From positions 186,001 to 250,000 of the forward strand of contig CAVQFM010000013.1 of assembly GCA_963711705.1 (NCBI GenBank): DNA of 64,000 nt, given 5' to 3'. Positions 36,420-45,508 of the stretch are shown here, piece after piece; position 1 is the first letter of the stretch, and each line of letters begins with the position of its first letter. The translations under genes were made by a program, and so were the position numbers. The stretch comes from RYN-230 sp963711705. GTDB lineage: Bacteria > Actinomycetota > Actinomycetes > Streptosporangiales > Streptosporangiaceae. The notes under the pieces were generated by a model, which did no database searches, had not been told where the DNA came from, and was given only the letters and a program-made list of their open reading frames with translations.

Positions 36420-39014
36420 GTGCCGGGGGACGAGGTCATCCGGACCCCGGACCGGCGGCTGCGGGTGTTCGTGAGTTCCACGCTGGGCGAGCTGGCGGAG
36501 GAGCGGCGGGCGGTCTCGCGGGCCATCTCGGCGCTGCGGCTGACGCCGGTGATGTTCGAGGCGGGGGCGCGGGCGCACCCGCCGCAGGATCTGTACCGGG
36601 CGTACCTGGCGCAAAGCGACGTGTTCGTCGGGCTGTACTGGCAGCAGTACGGGTGGGTCGGGCCGGGCATGGAGATCTCCGGGCTGGAGGACGAGTTCGC
36701 CCGGTCGCAGGCGCTGCCCCGGCTGCTGTACGTCAAAGCGCCGGCGCCTGACCGCGAGCCGCGCCTCACCGGGCTGCTGGCCCGGATCGCCGCGGAGGCG
36801 GCCGTGTCCTACCGTCACTTCCGCACCCCGGCGGAGCTGGGCCGGCTGGTGCGCGACGACCTGGCGATGCTGCTCAGCGAGCGGTTCGCGGCCGTCCGCC
36901 CCGCCGCCGCGGCACCGCCGGCCCGGCCCGGGCCGCGCCCGCTGCCGGTGGACGCGACGTCGCTGATCGGGCGGGAGGAGGCCATTACGGAGGTGGCCGG
37001 GCTGTTCGGGCGCCCCGGCGTGCGGTTGGTGACCCTGACCGGGCTGGGCGGGATCGGCAAGACCCGGCTGGCGGTGGCGGCCGGCGAGCGGCTGGCTGAG
37101 CGCTTCGGCGCGGGGACCGCGTTCGTTCCGCTGGCCGCGGTCACCGAGCCTGAGCTGGTGCTGGCGGGCGTCGCCCGGGCGGTGGGGGCCGAGCTGGCCG
37201 GAACGGGCCCGCCACTGGAGGCCCTGGCCGAGTACTTCGGCAGCGACCAGTGGCTGCTCATCCTCGACAACCTCGAGCAGGTTCTCGGCGCGGCTGGCGA
37301 CCTCGATGCGCTGCTGGCCCGCTGCCCGGGCGTGGTGATCCTGGCGACCAGCCGGACGGTGCTGGGGCTGCGGGCCGAGTGGGAGTACCCGGTGCCGCCG
37401 CTGCCGCTGCCCGCCGACCCCGCCACGGTGCCGGTGGCGGAGCTGGCGGCCGCACCGGCGGTGGCACTGTTCGTGGACCGGGCCTGCGCGGTGCGCCCCG
37501 GCTTCGCCCTCACCCAGGGCAACGCGGCGGCGGTGGCGGAGATCTGCCGGCGGCTGGATGGCCTGCCGCTGGCCATCGAGCTGGCGGCCGCCCGCACCCG
37601 GCTGCTGGACCCCGGCGCGCTGCTGGGCCGGCTGGCCCGGTCACTGGACGCGCTGGGCACGGGCGCGGTGGACCTGCCCGAGCGGCAGCGCACCCTGCGG
37701 GCCACGGTGGAGTGGAGCGTGGGGCTGCTGGCCGACGCCGAGCGGTCGCTGCTGGAGGTCGCGGCGGTGTTCGTGGACGGCTGGACCGTCGAGGCCGCCG
37801 CCCAGGTCGCCGGGCTGGATGAGGACCGGGCGCTGGACCTGACTGAGGCGCTGGCCCGGCACAGCCTGGTCTACCTCGACCCGGCTGGCGACGGCCCCCG
37901 GCCGCGGATGCTGGAGACCATCCGCGCGTTCGTGGCCGAGCGGCTGGCGGCCCGGCCGGACGCCGCCGAGGTCCGGCGCAGGCACGCCGGCTACTACCGG
38001 GCACTGGCCGAGCAGGCCGACTGGCCGCTGCGCGGCCGCGGCCAGCTTGAATGGTGCGGGCGGCTGGACGCCGAGGAAGGCAACCTGGCCGCCGCCATAC
38101 GCTGGCACCTCGGCCAGGACACCGGGGCGCTGCCCCACCTGTTCCGGGTCCTGTGGCTCTTCTGGTTCCTGCGGGACCACCTGGGCGAGGCCAGCTCCTG
38201 GATCGGGCAGCTGCTGCCCACCGCCGGCTCCCTCGACCCCCAGGCCCAGGCTGAACTGGCGTGGGCAGCGGCGGCGACCGGCGTCGAGGTGGGCGACGAC
38301 GAGGCGGCGCTGGCGGCCCGCAAGCTCCTGGCACCGCTGCTCGACGGGATCGCGGACCCTTACCTCCGGGCGGCGTGCCAGCTGGTCATGGCGTGGACCT
38401 CGGGGATCGCCGGGGATTTTGACGGCGCCCGGCAGGGGGCGCTGGGCGCCCTGGAGCAGCTCCGTAGCCAGGATGAGCCGTTCCTGACGGCGCTGGCCGC
38501 GTACACCGCCGGCCTCGTGGAGATGAGGGCCGGCCGCTACGACGATGCCGGGCGCCACCTGACCGGCATGCGCGACCTGGCGGAGCGGTTCGGCAACCCC
38601 TGGCTCGCCGCCGTCTCCCGGGTTTATCTGGGCCTGCTGGCCGTGACGCAGGGCCGCCCGGAGGAAGGCCGCGGGCTGCTGGATGAAGGGCTGGAGCTGA
38701 GCCTGGCCGCGCACAGCACTCGCAGCGTGACGTTGTGCCTGGCCGCGTTCGCCCGGCTGGCGTTCGTGCAAGGTGACCCAGAGCGGGCGGCGCTGCTGGC
38801 CGGGGCCGCCGACGGCCTGCGCCGGCGGGTCGGCCTGCAGGCCTGGCCGCTGCTGCGGCAGGGGGAGGCCGAGCTGCTCACCCAGGTCCGCGAGGCGCTG
38901 GGCGCGGACCGGTTCGGTCCGCCGTACACCGCTGGCGCCCAGCTCAGCCAGCAGGAGGCGGTGGCCGCCGTCCGCGGCCGGCGCGGCGCCGGCCCGGCCG
39001 CGCCCACGGCGTAG
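36420..39014 (+). CDS. DUF4062-STAND ATPase-TPR protein
   Basis: An 864-residue multidomain protein. Residues 10-110 form a DUF4062 domain (RLRVFVSSTLGELAEERRAV, DVFVGLYWQQYGWVGPGMEI). Residues 170-430 are a STAND/NB-ARC ATPase with Walker A GLGGIGKT (about residue 206), Walker B WLLILDNLEQ and VVILATSRTVLGLR. A winged helix (RTLRATVEWSVGLL) and a TPR array follow. The architecture resembles NLR-like signalling and anti-phage sensors but also actinobacterial regulators without an HTH. GTG 36420 is chosen; GTG 36384 is in frame upstream. Confidence 0.88.
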   Translation: MPGDEVIRTPDRRLRVFVSSTLGELAEERRAVSRAISALRLTPVMFEAGARAHPPQDLYRAYLAQSDVFVGLYWQQYGWVGPGMEISGLEDEFARSQALPRLLYVKAPAPDREPRLTGLLARIAAEAAVSYRHFRTPAELGRLVRDDLAMLLSERFAAVRPAAAAPPARPGPRPLPVDATSLIGREEAITEVAGLFGRPGVRLVTLTGLGGIGKTRLAVAAGERLAERFGAGTAFVPLAAVTEPELVLAGVARAVGAELAGTGPPLEALAEYFGSDQWLLILDNLEQVLGAAGDLDALLARCPGVVILATSRTVLGLRAEWEYPVPPLPLPADPATVPVAELAAAPAVALFVDRACAVRPGFALTQGNAAAVAEICRRLDGLPLAIELAAARTRLLDPGALLGRLARSLDALGTGAVDLPERQRTLRATVEWSVGLLADAERSLLEVAAVFVDGWTVEAAAQVAGLDEDRALDLTEALARHSLVYLDPAGDGPRPRMLETIRAFVAERLAARPDAAEVRRRHAGYYRALAEQADWPLRGRGQLEWCGRLDAEEGNLAAAIRWHLGQDTGALPHLFRVLWLFWFLRDHLGEASSWIGQLLPTAGSLDPQAQAELAWAAAATGVEVGDDEAALAARKLLAPLLDGIADPYLRAACQLVMAWTSGIAGDFDGARQGALGALEQLRSQDEPFLTALAAYTAGLVEMRAGRYDDAGRHLTGMRDLAERFGNPWLAAVSRVYLGLLAVTQGRPEEGRGLLDEGLELSLAAHSTRSVTLCLAAFARLAFVQGDPERAALLAGAADGLRRRVGLQAWPLLRQGEAELLTQVREALGADRFGPPYTAGAQLSQQEAVAAVRGRRGAGPAAPTA

Positions 39015-39020
39015 CCGGCC

Positions 39021-39761
39021 TCAGGACCTGCGGGTGATCCGGATCTTGGACTGCGGGTGCGGCAGCTCCTCCCAGTCCGTCATGAACTCCGCGTCCAGGC
39101 CATGCTCGCCGGCCAGCTGGACCAGGGTCTCGGCGCGGTAGTAGAAGTCCTCCCGGAGGACCTGGTGCTCCGCCCCGTCGGTCCGGCAGAACGTGAAGTC
39201 GAACACTCCGTGCCGCCGCATGATCCGGCCCACGTTGGCCAGGCACTCACTGATCACCTCGATCGGCGAGTGGGTGAACACGCTGTGCGCGTGGACCACG
39301 GTGAACTGCTCGGACGGCAGGAACCGGAACTGAAGGTCGCGGACCAGCTCCAGGTGGGGCAGCTTGGCCTGCAGCCCGTAGGCGTCGATAACGTCGTGCG
39401 CGGCGAGCAGGATGTCGGGGGAGATATCGATGCCGTAGTAATTGCCGGCGTCCAGGTAGTCGACGAACAGCCGGCCCGCCCGCAGGTTCCCGCAGCCGAT
39501 CTCCAGCATCCGGTCGCCCGGCTGCAGCCCGTGCTTGACCAGGTAGTCGAACTGCAGCTGGCCGACCTTCATCCAGGAGTCGTGGTCCGTGCTGCCGACC
39601 GCCTCCTCGATGCTGCGGGCCGTGGTGGCCTTCATCACCTCGCGGTAGTAGCTGACGTGATCCTTGGCCTTCATGCCGATCAGGGTGTCACGCCCGCGCC
39701 GCCGGGCGTACGGCACGACCCGGCCCGGGTTACGCAGCGCATAACTGAACTTGTACGACAA
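39021..39761 (-). CDS. SAM-dependent methyltransferase
   Basis: A class I methyltransferase: LEIGCGNLRAGRLFVDYL, GIDISPDILLAAHD and VVHAHSVFTHSP. The stretch in front of the internal Met (LSYKFSYALRNPGRVVPYARR) looks like real protein, and GAGGA lies ten bases before TTG 39761, so I take that start, giving 246 residues; ATG 39674 would give 217. Such proteins methylate sugars or lipids of the envelope in several actinobacteria. Acceptor unknown. Confidence 0.82.
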   Translation of the reverse strand: MSYKFSYALRNPGRVVPYARRRGRDTLIGMKAKDHVSYYREVMKATTARSIEEAVGSTDHDSWMKVGQLQFDYLVKHGLQPGDRMLEIGCGNLRAGRLFVDYLDAGNYYGIDISPDILLAAHDVIDAYGLQAKLPHLELVRDLQFRFLPSEQFTVVHAHSVFTHSPIEVISECLANVGRIMRRHGVFDFTFCRTDGAEHQVLREDFYYRAETLVQLAGEHGLDAEFMTDWEELPHPQSKIRITRRS

Positions 39762-39870
39762 GCGAGATCGGTCCTCTGCTGGCACGGCAAGAGTCTGGCA
39801 CGGGATGCGGCCCGCGCGGGACGCCTCCGGCCAGCGACTTTCCGCCAGCTGGCCATGCCAGGATCGGGGC

Positions 39871-40521
39871 ATGGACGCCGAATCCGCCGCCCGGGCCGCC
39901 GTGCTGGCCGCCGCGCGGGGCATGCTCGACCATGGGCTGACCTCTGGCACCAGCGGGAACGTATCCGCCCGGCTGCCCGGCGGGCACCTGGTGATCACCC
40001 CGTCCGGCCTGCCCTACCAGGACATGCACACCAGTGACCTGGTGGTGATCACCATGGCCGGGGGGCCGGGCGGCCGGGCCGCTGGCGGCCGGGCGCCGTC
40101 CTCGGAGTGGCAGCTGCACACCGCCTGTTACCAGGCGTTCCCGGAGATCGGCGCGGTGCTGCACAGCCACCCGCCGTACGCCAGCATGTTCGCGGCCACC
40201 CGGCAGCCGGTGCCCGCGGTGATCGACGAAGGCGTGATCTTCAACGGCGGGGACATCCCGGTGGCCGACTACGCGATCAGCGGCTCGGCCCAGGTCGGCA
40301 CCAACGCGGTCGCCATGCTGGCCGACCGGGGCAGCGCGCTGCTGGCCAGCCACGGCCTGGTCACCGTCGCGGCCAGCCCCGCGCAGGCGCTGCACCTCGC
40401 GGTGGTCGCGGAGCACTGCGCCCACGTCGCCTGGGGCGCCCGGCTGATGGGCGGGCACGTCCCGCTGCCCACCGCCACGCTGGCCGCGTTCGGCGCGGCC
40501 TACCGGCGCACGCGCGGCTAG
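39871..40521 (+). CDS. Class II aldolase/adducin family protein
   Basis: A 216-residue fuculose- or rhamnulose-phosphate-aldolase-type protein: GLTSGTSGNVSARLP, ITPSGLPY, the catalytic Glu in SEWQLHTACY, zinc ligands HSHPPYAS and a third His in EHCAHVAWGARL. Cytosolic retro-aldol or decarboxylase chemistry on a small sugar phosphate is expected. Divergent from the methyltransferase gene. Confidence 0.9.
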   Translation: MDAESAARAAVLAAARGMLDHGLTSGTSGNVSARLPGGHLVITPSGLPYQDMHTSDLVVITMAGGPGGRAAGGRAPSSEWQLHTACYQAFPEIGAVLHSHPPYASMFAATRQPVPAVIDEGVIFNGGDIPVADYAISGSAQVGTNAVAMLADRGSALLASHGLVTVAASPAQALHLAVVAEHCAHVAWGARLMGGHVPLPTATLAAFGAAYRRTRG

Positions 40522-40543
40522 GGCACCTGCGAAGGGGCCTGGG

Positions 40544-40820
40544 TCAGCTGCTCTCGGTCTTCCTGGGCGCGCGGCGCAGCGCGCCGGCCGCCGCCCGGAA
40601 CGCAAGTACCCGGGCCACGCCCATCACCGCGCCGATGACGATGGCCCAGCCGATCGCCTCGGCTATGCCGTACTGCGGGTCCTGTGGGTCGGCGGGCGGC
40701 TCCTTGCCGGTGACACGCTTCCAGCCCACGCCGAGTGCCTTGCGGGTGATGCTCGCCGCCCCGAACGCCGCGCGCGGTAGCCACCGCCTTGTTCATCCCG
40801 TCCCCGGGCTTGTCTGCCAT
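40544..40820 (-). pseudogene. DUF4235 membrane protein, frameshifted
   Basis: The first frame reads MADKPGDGMNKAVATA from ATG 40820. The second, from about 40768, reads RAAFGAASITRKALGVGWKR, VTGKEPPADPQDPQYG and a membrane helix AIGWAIVIGAVMGVARVLAF. Together they give the usual DUF4235 protein of about 90 residues. The break is in a CG repeat (CGCGCGCGG), a classic slippage or sequencing-error site. Confidence 0.75.
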
Positions 40821-40865
40821 GCATCCTCCTCGGTGCTGCCGGTGCTGCCGGCCGACGTTTGCTGA

Positions 40866-41342
40866 TCATCCCACGGGTGTGCCACCGGCCCGCGCCGCGG
40901 GCCGGGCCGCCTCGATCGCGGCGGCCAGTTCTTCCGGGTGGCGCGTGCCGATCAGCCAGTACGGGGTGCCCGTGGCCCGGTCATCGACCGCGATGTAGAC
41001 GGCACACGGCAGATACGGCCGGGTCACCAGGAACGCTGCCGGGTCGGCGTGCGGGCCGCGCAGCGCCCGCGTCTGGTCCGCGTCCAGCACGGTCACCGGG
41101 CCGGCCTGGGCCAGCGGCAGCCGGTGCCTGCTCACCCGCAGCTCGCCGCCGGTGACCTCGATGCCCAGCAGGCCCCAGGCGACCAGCCCGCTGGCCATGA
41201 CCACGATCAGCACGCCATACACGAACGCCGCGGGCCGCCAGTCGAAACCGGCCAGGAAGCCGGACCCGAGCAGCAGAATGGACAGCAGCCCGAGCAGCCA
41301 CCAGCTCGCCGGGACACGCAGCCGTTCATGGTAGACACGCAT
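40866..41342 (-). CDS. DUF3093 membrane protein
   Basis: A 158-residue protein with two N-terminal membrane helices (WWLLGLLSILLLGSGFLAGF, VYGVLIVVMASGLVAWGLLG) and the DUF3093 beta domain (RVSRHRLPL, FLVTRPYLPCAVYIAVDD, GTPYWLIGTRHPEELA). It is the homologue of mycobacterial Rv2698, which likewise lies divergently beside dut. Function unknown. Confidence 0.9.
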   Translation of the reverse strand: MRVYHERLRVPASWWLLGLLSILLLGSGFLAGFDWRPAAFVYGVLIVVMASGLVAWGLLGIEVTGGELRVSRHRLPLAQAGPVTVLDADQTRALRGPHADPAAFLVTRPYLPCAVYIAVDDRATGTPYWLIGTRHPEELAAAIEAARPAARAGGTPVG

Positions 41343-41371
41343 GGGTCCACCGTAGTTGGTTACATGGAGGC

Positions 41372-42697
41372 ATGACCGCGCGACGCAGGTGGCACGGGCT
41401 CCTCGGCAGGCTGGCCACTGCCGCCGGGCCAGGCGGGACAGCACCGGGGGTGGCTGCACCGCCCAGCGAGGCAGCCACCGGCGCGCCGGACAACGGCACG
41501 GGGGTCAGCACGCAACCAGACGGGGGAGCCAGCCCGGCGGTAGGCGCCGGGCCCAGCGCACCCGAGCCAAACGGCCGGAGCGTGGCCGCTGACCACGCCG
41601 GGACCGATGCGGGCCGGGGCGGGGGACCGGTACCGCCCGGCTCCCAGGTGCCCGGCTGGCTGCAGCGGGCCGCGGGGTGGTCGTGGCGGCTGCTGCTCGT
41701 CGGCATCGTCATCTACCTGGCTTTCCGGGTGGCCAGCGTGCTCCGGGTGGTCGTGCTGCCGTGTGTCGCGGCGCTGCTGCTCACCGCGCTGCTGCAGCCG
41801 CTGACGTCCCGGTTGCGGCGGCTGGGCCTGCCCGCCCTGGCCGCGACCTGGTGCACGATCCTGCTGGTGGTCGTGGTGCTGGCCGGGGTGGGCACGCTGG
41901 CCGCCACCCGGGCCACCGCCGACTACCCGACCCTGGTGAACCAGGTCAAGCACACCGGCACCGAGCTGCAGTCCTGGCTGGCCGGCCCGCCGTTCCACAT
42001 CCGGAACGCGAACATCGAGGACCTGTCCAACCGGGTGCTGGGCTTCCTCAAGCAGCACCAGTCCATGGTGCTGGGCACCGTGGTGTCCGGCGGCAAGATC
42101 TTCCTGGAGATCCTGGCCGGCCTGGTCCTCATGCTGTTCGTCACGTTCTTCCTGCTCAAGGACGGCGACCGGATCTGGGCCTGGCTGACCGGCTTCCTGC
42201 GCCCGGACAGCCGGGACCGGACCCACCTGGCCGGCACGGCGGCCTGGCAGGCGCTGACCTACTACGTGCGCGGCACGATCACGGTCGCGGCCATCCACGC
42301 GGTGGTCATCGGGTTCTCGCTGTGGGTGCTCAGCGTGCCGCTGCTGGTGCCGCTGACCATCCTGGTGTTCATCGCCGCGTTCATCCCGCTCATCGGCATC
42401 CTGGTAGCCGGGACGCTGGCCGTGCTCGTCACGCTGGCCACCCAGGGGTGGATCGCCGCGGTCGTGCTGGTAGCCATCTTCATCCTGGAGAACCAGCTGG
42501 AAGGCCATCTGCTGCAGCCCCTGGTAGTCGGGCGGATGGTGCGGCTGCACCCGCTGGCGGTCATCCTGGTGCTGGCCGTGGGGGGCGTGGTGGCCGGCAT
42601 CCCGGGGGCGATCGTGGCCGTGCCTACCACGGCGGCGCTGGTCCGGGCCGTGCCGTACCTGCGGGGAAGCCGGCCAGCGGTAGGGTCTCGGGAGTGA
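41372..42697 (+). CDS. AI-2E family transporter
   Basis: A 441-residue membrane protein: a disordered Ala/Pro/Gly-rich N-terminus of 95 residues, then eight membrane segments with the family motifs FVTFFLLKDGDRI, FIAAFIPLIGILVAG and ENQLEGHLLQPLVVGRMVRLHPL. Members export signals, peptides or act as Na+(Li+)/H+ antiporters. Its 3' end overlaps the dut start as GTGA, unusual for the dut locus. Confidence 0.92.
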   Translation: MTARRRWHGLLGRLATAAGPGGTAPGVAAPPSEAATGAPDNGTGVSTQPDGGASPAVGAGPSAPEPNGRSVAADHAGTDAGRGGGPVPPGSQVPGWLQRAAGWSWRLLLVGIVIYLAFRVASVLRVVVLPCVAALLLTALLQPLTSRLRRLGLPALAATWCTILLVVVVLAGVGTLAATRATADYPTLVNQVKHTGTELQSWLAGPPFHIRNANIEDLSNRVLGFLKQHQSMVLGTVVSGGKIFLEILAGLVLMLFVTFFLLKDGDRIWAWLTGFLRPDSRDRTHLAGTAAWQALTYYVRGTITVAAIHAVVIGFSLWVLSVPLLVPLTILVFIAAFIPLIGILVAGTLAVLVTLATQGWIAAVVLVAIFILENQLEGHLLQPLVVGRMVRLHPLAVILVLAVGGVVAGIPGAIVAVPTTAALVRAVPYLRGSRPAVGSRE

Positions 42698-43185
42698 ACA
42701 GGCATCAGCCGGCCTGGAGTGGCCAGCACCCCGTTGACGTGCTCATCACCCGGCTGGACCCGGCGCTGCCGCTGCCCACCCGGGCCCACCCGGGGGACGC
42801 GGGCGTGGACCTGGTCGCCGCGGCCGACGTGGACCTCGCCCCGGGGGAGCGGGCCGTGGTGCCGACCGGGGTGGCGATCGCGCTGCCCGACGGCTATGCG
42901 GCCTTCGTGCACCCGCGGTCCGGGCTGGCCGCCCGGCACGGGGTGACGATCGTGAATGCGCCGGGCACGGTGGATGCCGGGTACCGTGGCGAGATCAGGG
43001 TGACACTGCTGAACACCGATCCGGCCCGGGCGGTCCGGTTCCAGCGCGGCGACCGGATCGCGCAGCTCGTCATCCAGCAGGTAGCCAGCCCCGTGTTCCA
43101 CGAGGTGGACCGGCTGCCGGGGACCGCGCGCGGCGACAGCGGATTCGGGTCCACCGGAGGGCACGCCGGCGCCGCACACGCGTAA
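42694..43185 (+). CDS. dut: dUTP diphosphatase
   Basis: A 163-residue trimeric dUTPase, which hydrolyses dUTP to dUMP and PPi to keep uracil out of DNA. All five motifs are seen: PGDAGVDL, HPRSGLA, NAPGTVDAGYRGEI, RGDRIAQLVIQ and RGDSGFGSTG. GTG 42694 overlaps the transporter stop; an internal GTG at VLITRLDPALPLP is an alternative start closer to the usual length. Confidence 0.96.
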   Translation: MNRHQPAWSGQHPVDVLITRLDPALPLPTRAHPGDAGVDLVAAADVDLAPGERAVVPTGVAIALPDGYAAFVHPRSGLAARHGVTIVNAPGTVDAGYRGEIRVTLLNTDPARAVRFQRGDRIAQLVIQQVASPVFHEVDRLPGTARGDSGFGSTGGHAGAAHA

Positions 43186-43190
43186 CTATC

Positions 43191-43289
43191 AGGCCAGCAC
43201 AGAGCCAGGCCAGCACACAGAGCCAGGCCAGCACAGAACCAGGCCAGCACAGAACCAGGCCAGCACACAGAACCAGGCCAGCACAGAGC
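43191..43289. repeat. Six-copy 16/18-bp tandem repeat
   Basis: Units of AGGCCAGCACAGA(G/A)CC (16 bp) alternate with an 18-bp form that has one extra CA. Starts are 43191, 43207, 43225, 43241, 43257 and 43275, the last one partial. It fills the gap between dut and the DUF3710 gene. Confidence 0.9.
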
Positions 43290-43302
43290 AGGGAGAACGG
43301 AA

Positions 43303-44043
43303 GTGTTCCGTCGGCGCCGCCAGCAGGACGCGCAGGCCGGGCCGGACGACCAGGAGACCTGGGACGAGCCGGCTGGCGAGGAAGACGAGGAAGGCGAGGA
43401 GGCAGCCGGCGGCACGCCGGCTGAGCCGGGCTGGGGCCCGTGGGACGCCACGGAGGATGTCCCGGAGGCCGAGCGGCTCGACTTCGGCAGCCTCCAGGTG
43501 CCGGTGACCGAGGGTTCCGAGATCCAGCTCAACATCGCCGAAGACCAGGGCCCGCTGATCGTGGTCGTGCGCGGCGACAGCTCGCTCCAGCTCCAGGCGT
43601 TCGCCGCGCCCAAGAGCGGCGGGCTGTGGGACGACGTGCGGCAGGAGATCGCCACCGCGGTGAGCCAGGCCGGCGGCCGCAGCCAGGAGGCGGACGGCCC
43701 GTTCGGCACCGAGCTGCGGGCTCAGGTCCCGGGCGAGCCGGGTGGGCTCCAGCCGATCCGGTTCATCGGCGTGGACGGGCCGCGCTGGTTCCTGCGCGGG
43801 GTGATCACCGGGCCCGCCGCCCGGCACGCGGCCGCGGCCGCGCCGTTCGAGGAGCTGTTCGCCGGGGTGGTGGTGGTCCGCGGGGACCATCCCGCGCCCC
43901 CGCGCGACCTGCTCGAAATCCAGCTGCCCGAAGAGGCCCGGCAGGCCATGGAACAGCAGCTGGCCGAGGCCGACCCGGAGCAGCGGTTCGGCAGCCAGCC
44001 CAGCCCCTTCGAGCGCGGCCCGGAGATCACCGAAACCCGCTAG
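43303..44043 (+). CDS. DUF3710 protein
   Basis: A 246-residue protein with an acidic N-terminal tail (EEDEEGEEAAGG) and the DUF3710 domain (RLDFGSLQVPV, GLWDDVRQEIATAVSQAGG, GTELRAQVPG, RFIGVDGPRWFLRGVITG). It is the homologue of mycobacterial Rv2696c next to dut. GGGAGA before GTG 43303 sets the start. Function unknown. Confidence 0.92.
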   Translation: MFRRRRQQDAQAGPDDQETWDEPAGEEDEEGEEAAGGTPAEPGWGPWDATEDVPEAERLDFGSLQVPVTEGSEIQLNIAEDQGPLIVVVRGDSSLQLQAFAAPKSGGLWDDVRQEIATAVSQAGGRSQEADGPFGTELRAQVPGEPGGLQPIRFIGVDGPRWFLRGVITGPAARHAAAAAPFEELFAGVVVVRGDHPAPPRDLLEIQLPEEARQAMEQQLAEADPEQRFGSQPSPFERGPEITETR

Positions 44044-44711
44044 CCCCTGGTGTGCCCGGCGTGCAGCAGGGCAGCCAGGTCGTCCTCCACGTCTTCACTG
44101 GTCACGAACAGGAGCTCGTCGCCGGTCTCCAGCGGGTCGTCCTTGGCCGGCACGATCACCCGGCCGTCCCGCAAGATGGCGACCAGGGCCGTGTCGGCGG
44201 GCCACTCGATGTCGCCGATCCGCTGGCCGACCAGCGGCGCATCGTCCGGCATGGTCAGCTCGACCAGGCTCGCCTCGCTCTGCCGGAACGTCATCAGCCG
44301 GACCAGGTCACCGACGCTGACCGCCTCCTCGACCAGGGCGGACAGCAGCCGTGGGGTGGACACCGCGACGTCCACCCCCCAGGACTCGTTGAACAGCCAC
44401 TCGTTGTTCGGCTGGTTGACCCGGGCCACCACCCGGGGCACCCCGTACTCGGTCTTGGCCAGCAGCGAGACGACCAGGTTGGCCTTGTCGTCCCCGGTCG
44501 CGGCGATGACCACGTTGCACCGCTCCAGCGAGGCCTCGTCCAGCGACGCGATCTCGCACGCGTCGGCCAGCAGCCACTCGGCCCGGGGCACGCTGTCCAC
44601 CGCGATGGCCCGCGGGTTCTTGTCGATCAGCAGCACCTCGTGCCCGTTCTCCAGCAACTCGGCGGCGATGGAGGTACCCACCGCGCCCGCGCCCGCGATC
44701 GCCACGCGCAT
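44040..44711 (-). CDS. ceoC: K+ uptake regulatory protein, TrkA family
   Basis: A 223-residue cytosolic KTN/RCK protein: Rossmann motif AIAGAGAVGTSIAAEL, acidic ligand VLLIDKN, then a TrkA-C domain (GDIEWPADTALVAILRDGRVIVP, ETGDELLFVTS). It should gate a K+ channel or transporter in response to NAD(H) or ATP. GGGAGG lies six bases before ATG 44711, which overlaps the ceoB stop (TGATG). Confidence 0.9.
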   Translation of the reverse strand: MRVAIAGAGAVGTSIAAELLENGHEVLLIDKNPRAIAVDSVPRAEWLLADACEIASLDEASLERCNVVIAATGDDKANLVVSLLAKTEYGVPRVVARVNQPNNEWLFNESWGVDVAVSTPRLLSALVEEAVSVGDLVRLMTFRQSEASLVELTMPDDAPLVGQRIGDIEWPADTALVAILRDGRVIVPAKDDPLETGDELLFVTSEDVEDDLAALLHAGHTRG

Positions 44712-45385
44712 CAATTGCCTCCCTTGCCGCCAGGGCCGCGGCGGGCCAGCGCGGCCGCGATCTGCTCCAGGTTCTCTTCCAGCGCGATCACGTGCAGCAC
44801 GTCCCCTTCCTGCAGGACGGTGCCGGGGGCGGGCAGCACCGCCTCGCCGAGCCGGGACAGGAACGCCACCCGGGCCTGGGCCGCCTCCTCCACGGCGGTG
44901 GTCTTTTCACCCACCCAGTCCGGGCCGTAGGCCACCTCGGCCAGCACCACCTCGCCGGTGGGATCGCGCCACAGCGGCTCGCTGCCCTCGGGCAGCAGCC
45001 GGCGCAGCATCTGGTCGGCGGTCCACCGGACGGTGGCCACCGTGGGGATGCCGAGCCGCTGGTACACCTCGGCCCGCCGCGGATCGTAGATCCGCGCCGC
45101 GACGCGCTTCACCCCGAACGACTCCCGGGCCACCCGGGCCGAGATCACGTTCGAGTTGTCGCCGCTGCTGACCGCGGCGAACGCGTCCGCGTCCTCGATA
45201 CCGGCCTCGCTGAGCACGTTCTGGTCGAAGCCGATCCCGACAATCTTCTTGCCCTTGAACGTCGAGCCCAGCTTGCGGAACGCATCCCGGTCCTGGTCGA
45301 TGATCGCGACCGAATGACCCTGGTCTTCCAGGATGTGCGCCAGGGTCGAGCCGACCCGGCCACATCCCATGATCACAATGTGCAC
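44711..45385 (-). CDS. ceoB: K+ uptake regulatory protein, TrkA family
   Basis: A 224-residue paralogue of the downstream gene, with Rossmann motif IVIMGCGRVGSTLAHIL, VAIIDQDRDAF and VSSGDNSNVISARVARESF, and a TrkA-C domain (LPAPGTVLQEGDVLHVIALEEN). The ceoB-ceoC pair is typical of actinobacteria. AAGGGG precedes GTG 45385. Divergent from the TrmA-like gene. Confidence 0.91.
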   Translation of the reverse strand: MHIVIMGCGRVGSTLAHILEDQGHSVAIIDQDRDAFRKLGSTFKGKKIVGIGFDQNVLSEAGIEDADAFAAVSSGDNSNVISARVARESFGVKRVAARIYDPRRAEVYQRLGIPTVATVRWTADQMLRRLLPEGSEPLWRDPTGEVVLAEVAYGPDWVGEKTTAVEEAAQARVAFLSRLGEAVLPAPGTVLQEGDVLHVIALEENLEQIAAALARRGPGGKGGN

Positions 45386-45508
45386 AGCCGCCCCTTGCGT
45401 AGGTACAGTGCTGAGCCGAAGTTCACAACGCCCGCCAACGGTATTCCCTGTCCTGACTAGGTGAGACGGCCGGCCAGAATACTGCACCTGACTGAACGTG
45501 AGGAACCT

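Noticed and set aside
43191..43289. Repeat array as a possible CRISPR
   Set aside because: Units abut directly with no unique spacers and no cas genes are nearby.
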